DNA of 64,000 bases from Ensifer sp. WSM1721 (GTDB lineage: Bacteria; Pseudomonadota; Alphaproteobacteria; Rhizobiales; Rhizobiaceae). A program made the position numbers and the translations under genes. The notes under the pieces were generated by a model. That model worked only from the letters and a program-made list of their open reading frames with translations, was not told where the DNA came from and did no database searches. Below, piece after piece: positions 28,051-35,929 of the stretch; position 1 is the first letter of the stretch, and every line of letters starts with the position of its first letter. Where the stretch lies: contig NZ_CP165783.1 of assembly GCF_000513895.2 (NCBI RefSeq), positions 1,364,001-1,428,000 on the forward strand. Reading direction: 5' to 3'.

Positions 28051-28536
28051 ATGAAAGGGGATCCGAAGGTAATCGAGCGTCTGAACGAAGCGTTGTTTCT
28101 CGAGCTGGGGGCGGTAAACCAATTCTGGCTGCATTATCGCCTCGTCGAAAATTGGGGCTACACGAAGCTCGCCAAGAGAGAGCGCGAGGAGTCGATCGAA
28201 GAAATGCACCACGCGGACAAGCTTGTGGTCCGCATCATCTTCCTTGAAGGCCATCCCAACCTCCAGGCGGTTGCGCCGCTGCGCATAGGTCAAAACGTCA
28301 AGGAAGTCCTGGAAGCCGATCTCGCCGGCGAGTACGACGCCCGGAACTCCTACATGGCCTCCCGTGATGTCTGTCGACAGGCCGGAGACTACGTCTCGAT
28401 GAAATTGTTCGAAGAGCTGCTAAGCGACGAAGAAGGTCATATCGACTTTCTCGAAACGCAGCTCGATCTGCTCTCGCAAATCGGCGACAAGAAATACGGC
28501 CTCCTCAACGCGGACTCGGCCGACGAAGCCGATTAG
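28051..28536 (+). CDS. bfr: bacterioferritin
   Basis: A 161-residue ferritin-like four-helix protein that oxidises Fe(II) and stores it in a 24-mer shell. Ferroxidase ligands Glu18, Glu51 and His54 and the heme-binding Met52 (EEMHHADK, 51-58) are present, then FLEGHPNLQ and the later ligand pair in the AxDEEGH region ([13 protein letters not shown]). GGAGGAGCGTCCG-like sequence precedes the ATG. No bacterioferritin-associated ferredoxin gene is next to it. An Irr-type box lies upstream. Confidence 0.93.
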   Translation: MKGDPKVIERLNEALFLELGAVNQFWLHYRLVENWGYTKLAKREREESIEEMHHADKLVVRIIFLEGHPNLQAVAPLRIGQNVKEVLEADLAGEYDARNSYMASRDVCRQAGDYVSMKLFEELLSDEEGHIDFLETQLDLLSQIGDKKYGLLNADSADEAD

Positions 28537-28769
28537 TTCAGCAAAGATGGGAATAGATGCAGGCCGGCGGATGGCGGCCGTGTCCAAAATCGATCTCAGA
28601 TGCGCATCACAGGCTGTGACGACAGCCTCTGTATGCTCGATGGCGCGTCTCGCCATCCGGAGCACTTCGCCGACAACGCAGGTCAATAATACCGCACAGC
28701 CGAAGGCGACCCAGTCGGCAGCGTCTGGCGGCGACGCGCTCCCCGTCCGCTGAAGATAAGTTGCCGCAA

Positions 28770-28875
28770 TACAGCGCCGTGCGTCTTTTCAGACGCACAA
28801 AGGACGCTGTAGCACTTTGAATTGCTGCATTTTTTTGTCCTTAAATCGGGTACGATTTAAGGAAACATGCAGTAG
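28770..28875. repeat. RIME1 intergenic repeat, copy 3
   Basis: A full copy (TACAGCGCC to CATGCAGTAG) in the 28537-29127 gap after bacterioferritin. Apart from it, that gap holds only an AT-rich leader to the PilZ gene and short open frames without support. Confidence 0.9.
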
Positions 28876-29127
28876 CCGAAAGCCCGGCTGCGAATGCCAC
28901 CGGTCCTATACCGCCGAACGGCCCGACAAGCAGAACATGTATTTTGTCAATTCTTCAATTAGGAACTAATAAACGTTTTGCGTGCAGTATAGCGCAGTTG
29001 CAACAAAACTGTATTGATAAGATTCCATTACCGACGATCGACGATCCTGGACCATTTCTCAACGACGTCTCAGAATAGCCGAGATATGTCGAACTGAGCT
29101 ACCTCGAGTTAGAGTGCGGAGGAAGAC

Positions 29128-29433
29128 ATGATTCATGAGGGCAACGTTCAGCGCGTCGCTTCGCGCACCCGGACGAGTATCACCGGCAACGTTAGCTGCA
29201 AGACCGGGTCAAGCAACGGTATCGTTAGAGACCTTTCGGAAGAGGGCATCTGTTTCCAGCTCCTCTTCGACATCGGCGCCCAAACCGGACAAGAAGTCAC
29301 GATACGCAGCGAGGAGCTCGGCCTTCTGACCGGGATCGTTCGTTGGACCAGAGGGGACAGGATAGGAATAAAGCTCAAACTGTCGTCCAACACCACAGCG
29401 CAGATTGCCTCGTATTTCAAATTCTTCCGCTAG
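29128..29433 (+). CDS. PilZ-domain protein
   Basis: A 101-residue single-domain PilZ protein. Both cyclic-di-GMP signature parts are present: RVASR (Arg9, Arg13) and DLSEEG (Asp35, Ser37, Gly40). The rest is the PilZ beta-barrel (VTIRSEELGLLTGIVRW). It would bind c-di-GMP and act on motility, polysaccharide or another target by contact. GGAGGAAGAC precedes the ATG. The next gene is on the same strand but unrelated in sequence. Confidence 0.88.
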   Translation: MIHEGNVQRVASRTRTSITGNVSCKTGSSNGIVRDLSEEGICFQLLFDIGAQTGQEVTIRSEELGLLTGIVRWTRGDRIGIKLKLSSNTTAQIASYFKFFR

Positions 29434-29493
29434 CCGGCGTTTTCGAGCCGTGGCGTAGGCGATGTATGTCAAGCACGTTCTGAGTTGGTGAGG

Positions 29494-29826
29494 ATGAGCG
29501 AGTTCCAAAACAAAGCTGTGCGACTGATGGCGGCGCGCAGTGGAGAAGCGTCGGTGAGCGACCTTGCACAGCGCCAGAGAAACCTCCTGTTCGCGGCGCT
29601 CGAGCTCTACCGTGCGCTTGGGGGATCGTTTGAGCAACTTGAGGCAAGCATAATGGAGGATGCGACGGGTGCTCCTCGGCGCGTTGACGTGATCATCGGC
29701 GATCTGATGAACGAGCTGGCGGCCATCAGTCACATGCATGACATGGACCTCATGCAGGCCGCTCACAACACACTCGACATTCGCCTAAGAGAAATCAGGG
29801 CTGTTCTGGCAACCGATGGGACGTGA
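29494..29826 (+). CDS. hypothetical small protein
   Basis: A 110-residue, mostly helical, soluble protein (SEFQNKAVRLMAARSGEAS, then ALELYRALGGSFEQLEASIM). No family recognised; no signal or membrane segment. The ATG at 29494 is preceded by GGTGAGG; TTG and GTG codons just upstream are in frame. It follows the PilZ gene by 60 bases, so co-transcription is possible. Confidence 0.55.
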   Translation: MSEFQNKAVRLMAARSGEASVSDLAQRQRNLLFAALELYRALGGSFEQLEASIMEDATGAPRRVDVIIGDLMNELAAISHMHDMDLMQAAHNTLDIRLREIRAVLATDGT

Positions 29827-29984
29827 TTTCCGCTTCTTTGCCTAGCGCATGTCACCCGGCAAAACCTCTGGCGGCAGCCTTTGTGCACCGAGCGGGTGAA
29901 CCTCACCTCCCCGTATCGCCCACGGCCCGGGATCCCCACATCTTCAACGCTGTCAGGCAGTCGCACAAGCTAGAGCATTTGGCA

Positions 29985-30004
29985 GTCAGGTGAAATCACC
30001 TGAC
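29985..30004. repeat. 20-base palindrome
   Basis: GTCAGGTGA and TCACCTGAC arms around AA form a perfect hairpin. It directly precedes the nnrS remnant. It resembles the short palindromic intergenic repeats of rhizobia but I could not assign it to a named class. Confidence 0.5.
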
Positions 30005-30018
30005 GTAGCCGGCCCTCG

Positions 30019-30271
30019 ATGATGCTGGCGGTCATGACGCGCGCAAGCCGCGGTCACACGGGCCATCCGCTGACGGGCCTCGCGCCTGACCACGGCTTCT
30101 TATGCCTGCGTCGTGCTAGCAGCGGTTCTGCGGCCGCTGGCCGAAATGTTCCCCGATGCCACGGTTGCCCTTTACAGCGTCTCCGGCGTGCTCTGGATCC
30201 TCGCCTTCGCGCTTTTCGCTTTCGAATACGGGCCGCTCCTTGTGGGCAAACGGCGGCACTTGCCAGCCTAG
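30019..30271 (+). pseudogene. nnrS: nnrS remnant, truncated and frameshifted
   Basis: Plus strand 30019 reads MMLAVMTRASRGHTGHP in one frame; after a shift near 30085 the next frame continues SYACVVLAAVLRPLAEMF, then LYSVSGVLWILAFALFAFEYGPLL and stops at 30271. These match the last membrane helices of NnrS, a heme-copper membrane protein (about 390 residues) tied to nitric oxide stress and denitrification. Roughly the first 300 codons are missing. The remaining 30272-30384 holds nothing I recognise. Confidence 0.75.
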
Positions 30272-30384
30272 CAGAAGGAGTGTGTGCGGTTTTCCGCCCG
30301 CATGCCGTTAACTTATTAGAATCGATCACGTTTATGACCAATGCATGTGGCCCAAAGTGTGCAGCGGTCTAAGGTCCGCGACGG

Positions 30385-30882
30385 CTATCTCGACAGGCGG
30401 CTCTCGTCATCGATCAGCGTGAGACGGCATGGGGCGGCATCACCCCATTTCCAGAGCACGAGGTTGAGGTCATCACGGCTCGCCGCGGGAGCGAAGCTCC
30501 TGACGATGAGACCATGATAGCCAGCGGCGATCAGCCGCCGGGCGAAAGACTGGGTCCTGGCCTCTCCGCTGGTCTTCATCTGGTCACGCCATGTGGCGTC
30601 CCCGAGCGCCGCCGCATCCATGGCCTCGTCGGCAAGCGCCGCTTCCTCCCGGCTGTCGAAGACACGCTCGATCTCGGCGTCGTAGCAGACAAGCGTCGTT
30701 GGCTGGAGGTTGCCCACCTGGGTCGCCTCCCTCAACGCCGTCATCACCGACAGGGAGCAATAGAGTGCCTGGACGCCCTTCGGATTGAAGCGGCCGCCAT
30801 GGAGTTCAGCGCCGCGGCCCGAGAGCGGCTCGCGCGCATAGATGGGATTGAGCGCTCGATAGAGCTTTCCTTCATAACGCAT
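30385..30882 (-). CDS. RES-domain toxin of a RES/Xre toxin-antitoxin pair
   Basis: A 165-residue RES protein. Conserved features are the Arg of GGRFNPKG, the Tyr of LYCS and the Glu of ALREA, which line the NAD-binding pocket in this family. Characterised RES toxins deplete cellular NAD or ADP-ribosylate Prs. The C-terminal LNLVLWKWGD is typical. It lies 9 bases after the antitoxin gene on the minus strand, so the two are co-transcribed with the antitoxin first. Confidence 0.88.
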   Translation of the reverse strand: MRYEGKLYRALNPIYAREPLSGRGAELHGGRFNPKGVQALYCSLSVMTALREATQVGNLQPTTLVCYDAEIERVFDSREEAALADEAMDAAALGDATWRDQMKTSGEARTQSFARRLIAAGYHGLIVRSFAPAASRDDLNLVLWKWGDAAPCRLTLIDDESRLSR

Positions 30883-30891
30883 CGCACGGGG

Positions 30892-31266
30892 TCAAGCGTG
30901 CACGCCGGCATCGACAGCGTCGATATAGTCGAGCACCTCTTCGCCCCGGCCGCTGCGGACGAGTTGCATGGCCGTCTGGCCGGAGAAGCCGGGAAGCGGC
31001 TCGGACCGGTACCAGGCATAGGCCATCAAAGCCGAGCCAAATCGGGGCTCGACCTTGTTGACGACCTCGATCATCTCGCGGAGCCGCCGCTGTGTCTTGT
31101 CCGACCGGACGCGGTCCTTCCGCTGGATAGCGTCCTTTCCGAGACCCACCGTGCGCGCGACTTCCTCGCTCGTCGTTCGAAAGGCCTCGGCGATCTTGCG
31201 CGGGGCGAAAACTCCATCCTCCGAATACTGGGCGAGACCCATGACATTCACCTTTGCCGATTTCAT
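30892..31266 (-). CDS. Xre/MbcA/ParS-type antitoxin (DUF2384)
   Basis: A 124-residue antitoxin: an N-terminal Xre-like helical DNA-binding part (FAPRKIAEAFRTTSEEVARTVGL) and the C-terminal DUF2384 toxin-binding part (GSALMAYAWYRSEPLPGFSGQTAMQLV). It would neutralise the RES toxin and repress its own promoter. A perfect palindrome TGACGC...GCGTCA sits directly before its start codon, the probable operator. Confidence 0.88.
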   Translation of the reverse strand: MKSAKVNVMGLAQYSEDGVFAPRKIAEAFRTTSEEVARTVGLGKDAIQRKDRVRSDKTQRRLREMIEVVNKVEPRFGSALMAYAWYRSEPLPGFSGQTAMQLVRSGRGEEVLDYIDAVDAGVHA

Positions 31267-31284
31267 TGACGCAATATAGCGTCA
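31267..31284. promoter_or_regulatory. operator palindrome of the RES/Xre module
   Basis: TGACGCAATATAGCGTCA, 6-base arms around AATATA, begins at the base after the antitoxin ATG on the minus strand, and so overlaps the expected -10/ribosome-binding region. Confidence 0.65.
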
Positions 31285-31437
31285 GAACCACTGGGCTTCA
31301 AGCGCAAGGCCATTGGATGGCACGGGTCCCTCGGCTCCGAGGACAACATTGCAACGCCCCCAAGGAGCGCCGGGTGTTGCCCGCACGCGTGCATCATCCT
31401 CAACTGCCGCAACCATATTTAGGCGAGGTTGGTGACG

Positions 31438-32004
31438 ATGGCGACAGTGATCCTCTTCCATTCCGTCCGTGGCTTGCGCTCGCTCGAGCGCGACGCTGCC
31501 GAGCGTCTCCGGGCGGCGGGGCACGACGTCGCCACCCCCGATCTCTACGACGGCCGCGTCGCCACCTCGATGGAAGAGGGCTTCGCCTTCAAGGACGAGA
31601 TCGGCTGGCCGAACCTTTGCGAGCGCGCGGAGCGTGCCGTCGCGGGGCTTCCGGCAACCGCTGTTCTCGGCGGTTTCTCGATGGGCGCGGCCGTCGCGGC
31701 GAGCCTCTGGGCGAAGCGGCCCGAGACGGCCGCCATCCTCTTCCTCCACAGCATCGCCGAGATTCCGGCAAATGCGCGAAGCGGCCTGCCGGTCCAGGTT
31801 CACCTCGCCGATCCGGACCCCTTCGAGCCGGCGGACGAGGTCGCCGCCTGGCGCGCCGCGGCCGGACGGTCGCCGATCGCTCTTGAAGTGTTCACCTATC
31901 CGGGTCCTGGCCATCTTTATACCGACGCCACGCTTCCTGACTACGATGCAGAAGCCGCCCGTCTCACCTGGAGCCGCGTCGAGCTCCTGCTCGCCGCAGT
32001 GTGA
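31438..32004 (+). CDS. dienelactone hydrolase-like alpha/beta hydrolase
   Basis: A 188-residue alpha/beta hydrolase of the DLH family. The nucleophile elbow is GGFSMGAAVA (Ser, not the Cys of true dienelactone hydrolase), the acid is in HLADPDPF and the His in GPGHLYTD. The start FHSVRGL and ATPDLYDGR match the family. Cytoplasmic; substrate unknown. The ATG at 31438 is preferred over an in-frame TTG nine bases earlier because AGGCGAGG lies at the right distance. The IS element begins 10 bases after the stop. Confidence 0.85.
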   Translation: MATVILFHSVRGLRSLERDAAERLRAAGHDVATPDLYDGRVATSMEEGFAFKDEIGWPNLCERAERAVAGLPATAVLGGFSMGAAVAASLWAKRPETAAILFLHSIAEIPANARSGLPVQVHLADPDPFEPADEVAAWRAAAGRSPIALEVFTYPGPGHLYTDATLPDYDAEAARLTWSRVELLLAAV

Positions 32005-32087
32005 ACAGGCGACCCTAGGCCCTGTTGACAAAGTGGATTCCCAAATCAGTGGAGGCATGATTCAAGACTGTCTTTTAGGAGGCGGGT

Positions 32088-32714
32088 TTGGCTCGTGGCG
32101 ATCTGACGGATTTGAAATGGCGGATCATGGAGGGGCTGCTGCCTACCGAGCGTGGGAGGAAATCTCGCCCCTCTCACGACAACCGGCGATATCTCAACGG
32201 GATGCTGCATGTTCTTCGGATCGGCTGCCCCTGGCGCGACATGCATGAGCGCTACGGCAAGTGGAACTCCGTCTATGTCCGCTTCCGTCGTTGGGCGGAA
32301 CAAGGCGTGTGGGATGGACTTCTCGAAACGCTTGTCGAGTTGGGGCTAACCGACGACTGGCAGCACATGATCGACAGCACCACGGTTCGAGGCCATTCAC
32401 AGGCAGCGAGCGCTAAAGGTGGACTTATAAGGAAGCTTTTGGTCAATGACAGCGGCTTCCTGCGTGAAGAACTGCTGGTCCACGGGATCAGGCCCGTTAT
32501 ACCGCCGAAGGCAAACAGAAAAGAGTCGCCCGTCTGCGACTTTCGGGCCTATAAGGATCGAAACCGTATCGAGCGCCTGTTCAGCAAGCTCAAGCAGTTT
32601 CGGCGCGTAGCCACCCGCCATGATAAAACGGCAAGGTCGTTCGCTGCTATCCTTGCTCTGGCTGCCGTTCGCGTCTGGCTGCCATCATTCACCGGAACGG
32701 TCCACAAGCCATGA
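32088..32714 (+). pseudogene. IS5-family transposase, internally deleted
   Basis: 208 residues in one open frame. The N-terminal half is a normal IS5 transposase (LTDLKWRIMEGLLP, PWRDMHERYGKWNSVY, then the first catalytic Asp in MIDSTTVRGHSQAA) and the C-terminal part keeps the Glu region (KDRNRIERLFSKLKQ). Between AKGG and GFLREELL about 80-100 residues with the second catalytic Asp are missing; the joint reads LIRKLLVNDS. The last residues (FTGTVHKP) are also foreign. It is unlikely to be active. Confidence 0.8.
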
Positions 32715-33134
32715 TGTAATCGCAGCCTCCCCAGTTCGCACGTTTTTGTAGGTCGAGCTGATCTTACTCAGCACCGTCTCATCGTCAGTATCGATCTCGT
32801 AGAACGTGCTGTCGACGGCTCGGATCGTAACCCATGTCTTGCCTGACTGCGTCGGTCCCGAGCCGACAAACTCGCCCCAGATAACCTGCCGCGTCTTCTC
32901 AGCCAGGGCTGCTAGATCGGAGCCCGAAAGCCGGGCGTCGTCCTGCGCCAATTCCTCCAGTTGCTCGCCGCCTTCACCTGTGGCCTCGAACCATTCGTGC
33001 CCAGGTTTGGATGACTTGACGGTCGAAACTGTCCAATTTGCCTCCAAAGACCGAGGTGCCAAAAGCCGCAGTAAGTCTCTGAGATCAAGAGCGAGGACGT
33101 GTTGCTTGAGATCGTAAATCCTAAGTGTCGTCAT
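32685..33134 (-). CDS. hypothetical protein carried inside the IS element
   Basis: A 149-residue acidic soluble protein (TTLRIYDLKQHVLALDLRDL; later YEIDTDDETVLSKISSTYK). No family recognised, no signal peptide. It starts at the ATG 33134 behind GAGGGGGACGCC; the longer frame would begin inside the right terminal repeat. It overlaps the 3' end of the transposase by 30 bases on the other strand. It lies fully between the terminal repeats, so it is a passenger of the element. Confidence 0.6.
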   Translation of the reverse strand: MTTLRIYDLKQHVLALDLRDLLRLLAPRSLEANWTVSTVKSSKPGHEWFEATGEGGEQLEELAQDDARLSGSDLAALAEKTRQVIWGEFVGSGPTQSGKTWVTIRAVDSTFYEIDTDDETVLSKISSTYKNVRTGEAAITSWLVDRSGE

Positions 33135-33233
33135 GGCGTCCCCCTCACGCTGTGGATCGCACTGGCAACAGCACTTTGTCAACAGAACCTAGTTTCAAGC
33201 CGATCGCTGAGCCCGAGCGAGACGAGAACCCAC

Positions 33234-34508
33234 TCAGTTCGGCGCGGCGGCCGTGCCCGTGTCGCCCTGCAAGGTCTCGCCGAGCTTCGGGCGCTTCCTG
33301 CGCGGCACCGGCTCTTCGAGGATTTTCACCGGCGCGGAGATGGTCGCGGCCGCCACGGTGCCGACATTCTTGGCCGTGCCGGCGACGACGGCGCTTATTC
33401 CGTCCCCGAGCGTGATCTGGGAATCGGTCAAGGTTTGCCCCTTGACGATGCGCTGGCCGATCAACTGCACGATCTCGGGGCTGTCGGCGAATTTGCCGTG
33501 GTTCAGACGATCGCCGGATCGCACCTTTGTGAGGTCGATCGCGGTGATGCCGGCCTGCTCGAGCTGGGTGCGATAGGGCTCGGCCGTCGGGTCGATCGCG
33601 CCCAGTCGCGAGACGTCGCCCGAGATGAGGCGCGACAGGGCCAGCGCCCGGTCGTCCTGCGACACGAATATCGTGAATTTCGGCCGCCGCTCGCCAAGCT
33701 CCACGAATTGTTTCGCGAAGACGTCGAGATCGATGTCCGGTGATGCCAAGATCACGTTCTTGATCTTGGGCGCGACCCCTCCGTCGCGGATGCCCATCTG
33801 GCGAAGGGATTCCATCGTCAGCCAGGTTCCCATCGAATGGGCGAGGATCGTAACGTCCTTCACGTCAGGCGCGCGCGCCAGAGACCACAGGGCATCTTCG
33901 AGCGCGGTCCTCGAATAGTTCGTGCTCTCCTTGTCATAGTTGTAGTCGAGCACGCGCGCACGCGACGGCCAGGTGAACAGCATCGGCGTCGCCTGGGCGC
34001 CGGAATCGTGCACGATCTGCGCCAGCCGGAAGACGGAATCCTCATAGGTGTTGTTGAAGCCGTGTACGAACAGTAGCACATGCCCGTCGGCGGTGTGCTC
34101 GCGGAACCAGTTCCGCGCTTCGTCGCGCGACGCCAGCTCGCGCACGCGCGTCACGGCGAAATCGGTCTCGGGATTGGGCGGCAGCCGGCGCGGCCACTGC
34201 ACCGTGCCGGGCTTGCGCCGCGAATCCGGCGGGATCGAGACCGCGACATCCGTCAGCGAAAGCGTCGGACTTCGTTCGCCGGAGAACAATGTGGCCGGGT
34301 CGCCCGAGGGCTGGCGCGTCGTCGCGACAAGCATGTCGACCTGGGACGTCGTAGCCGGATTCGCCAAAGCCACCGGCGTCATCACGCCCTTCGCATGGCC
34401 GCCGCAGCCCGCCAGCAGCAAGAGCGCGACAAGCGCCGAGGCGGCGCGTCCCGGCCCCGCAAACCGACGCGTGCGGACGCGGAGATCCATCTTTTCAGGC
34501 ATCGGCAT
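33234..34508 (-). CDS. lipoprotein alpha/beta hydrolase (DUF900)
   Basis: A 424-residue protein with a lipoprotein signal: Arg-rich start, hydrophobic ASALVALLLLAGC, acylated Cys near position 31. The DUF900 domain (about 60-330) has VLLFVHGFNNTYEDS, the nucleophile ILAHSMGTWLT and a likely acid Asp in FVSQDDRALAL. The C-terminus is a low-complexity Ala/Pro/Lys tail. The ATG at 34508 is chosen because it puts the lipobox at the right place and has AGAGGGA upstream; the 110-codon extension does not look coding. Periplasmic or outer-membrane esterase/peptidase role; substrate unknown. Confidence 0.85.
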   Translation of the reverse strand: MPMPEKMDLRVRTRRFAGPGRAASALVALLLLAGCGGHAKGVMTPVALANPATTSQVDMLVATTRQPSGDPATLFSGERSPTLSLTDVAVSIPPDSRRKPGTVQWPRRLPPNPETDFAVTRVRELASRDEARNWFREHTADGHVLLFVHGFNNTYEDSVFRLAQIVHDSGAQATPMLFTWPSRARVLDYNYDKESTNYSRTALEDALWSLARAPDVKDVTILAHSMGTWLTMESLRQMGIRDGGVAPKIKNVILASPDIDLDVFAKQFVELGERRPKFTIFVSQDDRALALSRLISGDVSRLGAIDPTAEPYRTQLEQAGITAIDLTKVRSGDRLNHGKFADSPEIVQLIGQRIVKGQTLTDSQITLGDGISAVVAGTAKNVGTVAAATISAPVKILEEPVPRRKRPKLGETLQGDTGTAAAPN

Positions 34509-34790
34509 TTCCCTCTGACGACCCCCGATACGGATCCGCGTCACCTGATCGCGGCCGCACGAAGAACGATGACCTTGCGGATATAGCCGCAATCCAGCTT
34601 CGTTCTGAAGGCAGAAAATGGACTTTTCCAAGGGCGATGTCATCTGGCACTGACGATCGGGCTTCGGTGATCCGGGCTCACCTCTGGCCGGGCGGCGCTG
34701 ATTGTGCCAGATGGAAATGGGATGCGAGGTGGACTTCGCGAGATGGATTTGGCGAGATGCACTTGGAATGACAGTGCGGAGATTTGACGA

Positions 34791-35579
34791 GTGAAGCGGC
34801 AGGCACGGGCGGCGGGCAGGAATCGCGATCATGCGCATACCGGCGAGCGCGCGGGCAAACGCGTCACGCTACCGCGCGCGCTTTCCAAGCTCGGCTATTG
34901 TTCGAGAGCGCAGGCGGAGAAGCTAATCGCAGACGGTCGCGTCAGCGTCGGCGGCAGGAAGACGACCGATCTTTCCCATTGGGTCGACATCGAGGAGGAC
35001 AAGATCGCCGTCGATGGCGAGCCGGTGGCCGCGCAAGCGAAGATCTATCTGATGCTGAACAAGCCGCGCGGGCTCGTCACGACGCGCGACGATCCCGAGG
35101 GGCGGGCGACCGTCTTCAGTTGCCTCGATGCGGTCGATGCACGATTCCTCTCGCCGGTCGGTAGGCTCGACAAGGCGAGCGAGGGGCTCCTTCTCTTCAC
35201 CAACGACACCGTGCTGGCGCAGCGCCTGCTCGATCCGGCGATCCATCTCGGCAAGGTCTATCATGTCCAGGTGCGCGGCCTCTTCGACGAGGCGATGGCC
35301 GCGCGGATGGTGGAAGGCGTGGCCGAGGGCGGTGAGACGCTGAAGGCCAAGAGCGTCCACCCGTTGAGAGGCGGCGAGAAGAACAGCTGGATCGAGGTGG
35401 AGCTCGAGGAAGGGCGCAACCGGCAGATCCGCCGCATGCTCGACGTCCTCGGCTTCGAATGCCTGCGCCTCATCCGCGTCTCGATCGGCGAGATCCGGCT
35501 CGGCGACTTGCCGAAGGGGGCGAGCCGCCCGCTGACGGAGCCGGAAATTCTCTACCTCAAGCGGCGCACCGGTATTTGA
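34791..35579 (+). CDS. 23S/16S rRNA pseudouridine synthase (RsuA/RluB/E/F family)
   Basis: A 262-residue protein: an S4 RNA-binding domain (22-80; RVTLPRALSKLGYCSRAQAEKLI) followed by the catalytic domain with SPVGRLDKASEGLLLFTND, which holds the catalytic Asp, and the family end EGRNRQIRRMLDVLGFECLRLIRVSIG. It isomerises a uridine in rRNA. The start is a GTG; GAGATTTGACGA lies upstream. It is monocistronic by position. Which uridine is modified cannot be decided. Confidence 0.9.
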   Translation: MKRQARAAGRNRDHAHTGERAGKRVTLPRALSKLGYCSRAQAEKLIADGRVSVGGRKTTDLSHWVDIEEDKIAVDGEPVAAQAKIYLMLNKPRGLVTTRDDPEGRATVFSCLDAVDARFLSPVGRLDKASEGLLLFTNDTVLAQRLLDPAIHLGKVYHVQVRGLFDEAMAARMVEGVAEGGETLKAKSVHPLRGGEKNSWIEVELEEGRNRQIRRMLDVLGFECLRLIRVSIGEIRLGDLPKGASRPLTEPEILYLKRRTGI

Positions 35580-35929
35580 CGGATGATCTGGCGAGGCTGA
35601 GGCGCTGCCGGCGTTGGACAGGGCCCCTCCCCTTGTGGGTGTACGTACCGGAGACATGGGTAACACATGGAGTCATGGGTCACAGGTTTGTCAGCCGCTA
35701 TGTCTGGCCGAGGTCAGTGTGGGCAATGCGCGATGTGTGGAAATCCACCCACTGCCTGGCGCTTTTGTTTCCGATTCCACCCATCTTTCGCCGCCGGACG
35801 CGGGAAATGCAGGAAACGACCTCGGGCGGCAGTTGTCTGTGGTAAAATCCCGTTTGCTAAATGGGTGAAGCCAGAACCGGTGCGGGAGGATCCATGCCGG
35901 CTGGTCGACAATTCATCCGGGAGGAAAAG
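35580..35929. other. non-coding spacer with CATGGGT direct repeats
   Basis: No supported gene in about 350 bases. Around 35653-35687 CATGGGTAACACATGGAG is followed by CATGGGTCACAGG. The layout resembles the end of an insertion sequence but I cannot identify one. The last bases carry the leader of tctC. Confidence 0.4.

Larger units (their letters stand above)
32015..33192. mobile_element. IS5-family element with internal deletion and passenger gene
   Basis: Terminal repeats CTAGGCCCTGTTGACAAAG (left) and CTTTGTCAACAGAACCTAG (right) pair over 21 bases with two mismatches; CTAG at both outer ends may be the target duplication. Between them are a shortened IS5-type transposase (plus) and an unrelated gene (minus). 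In intact relatives the transposase stop lies inside the right repeat (SFVNRT); here about 460 bases carrying the passenger separate the two. Total 1178 bases. Probably immobile on its own. Confidence 0.8.

Noticed and set aside
28962..28986. GGAAC as the -35 of an RpoE2 stress promoter before the PilZ gene
   Set aside because: No TT at the spacing expected for the -10, and it is about 160 bases from the gene.
35653..35687. CATGGGT repeats as an insertion sequence end
   Set aside because: No transposase remnant or matching second end is visible, so no element was called.
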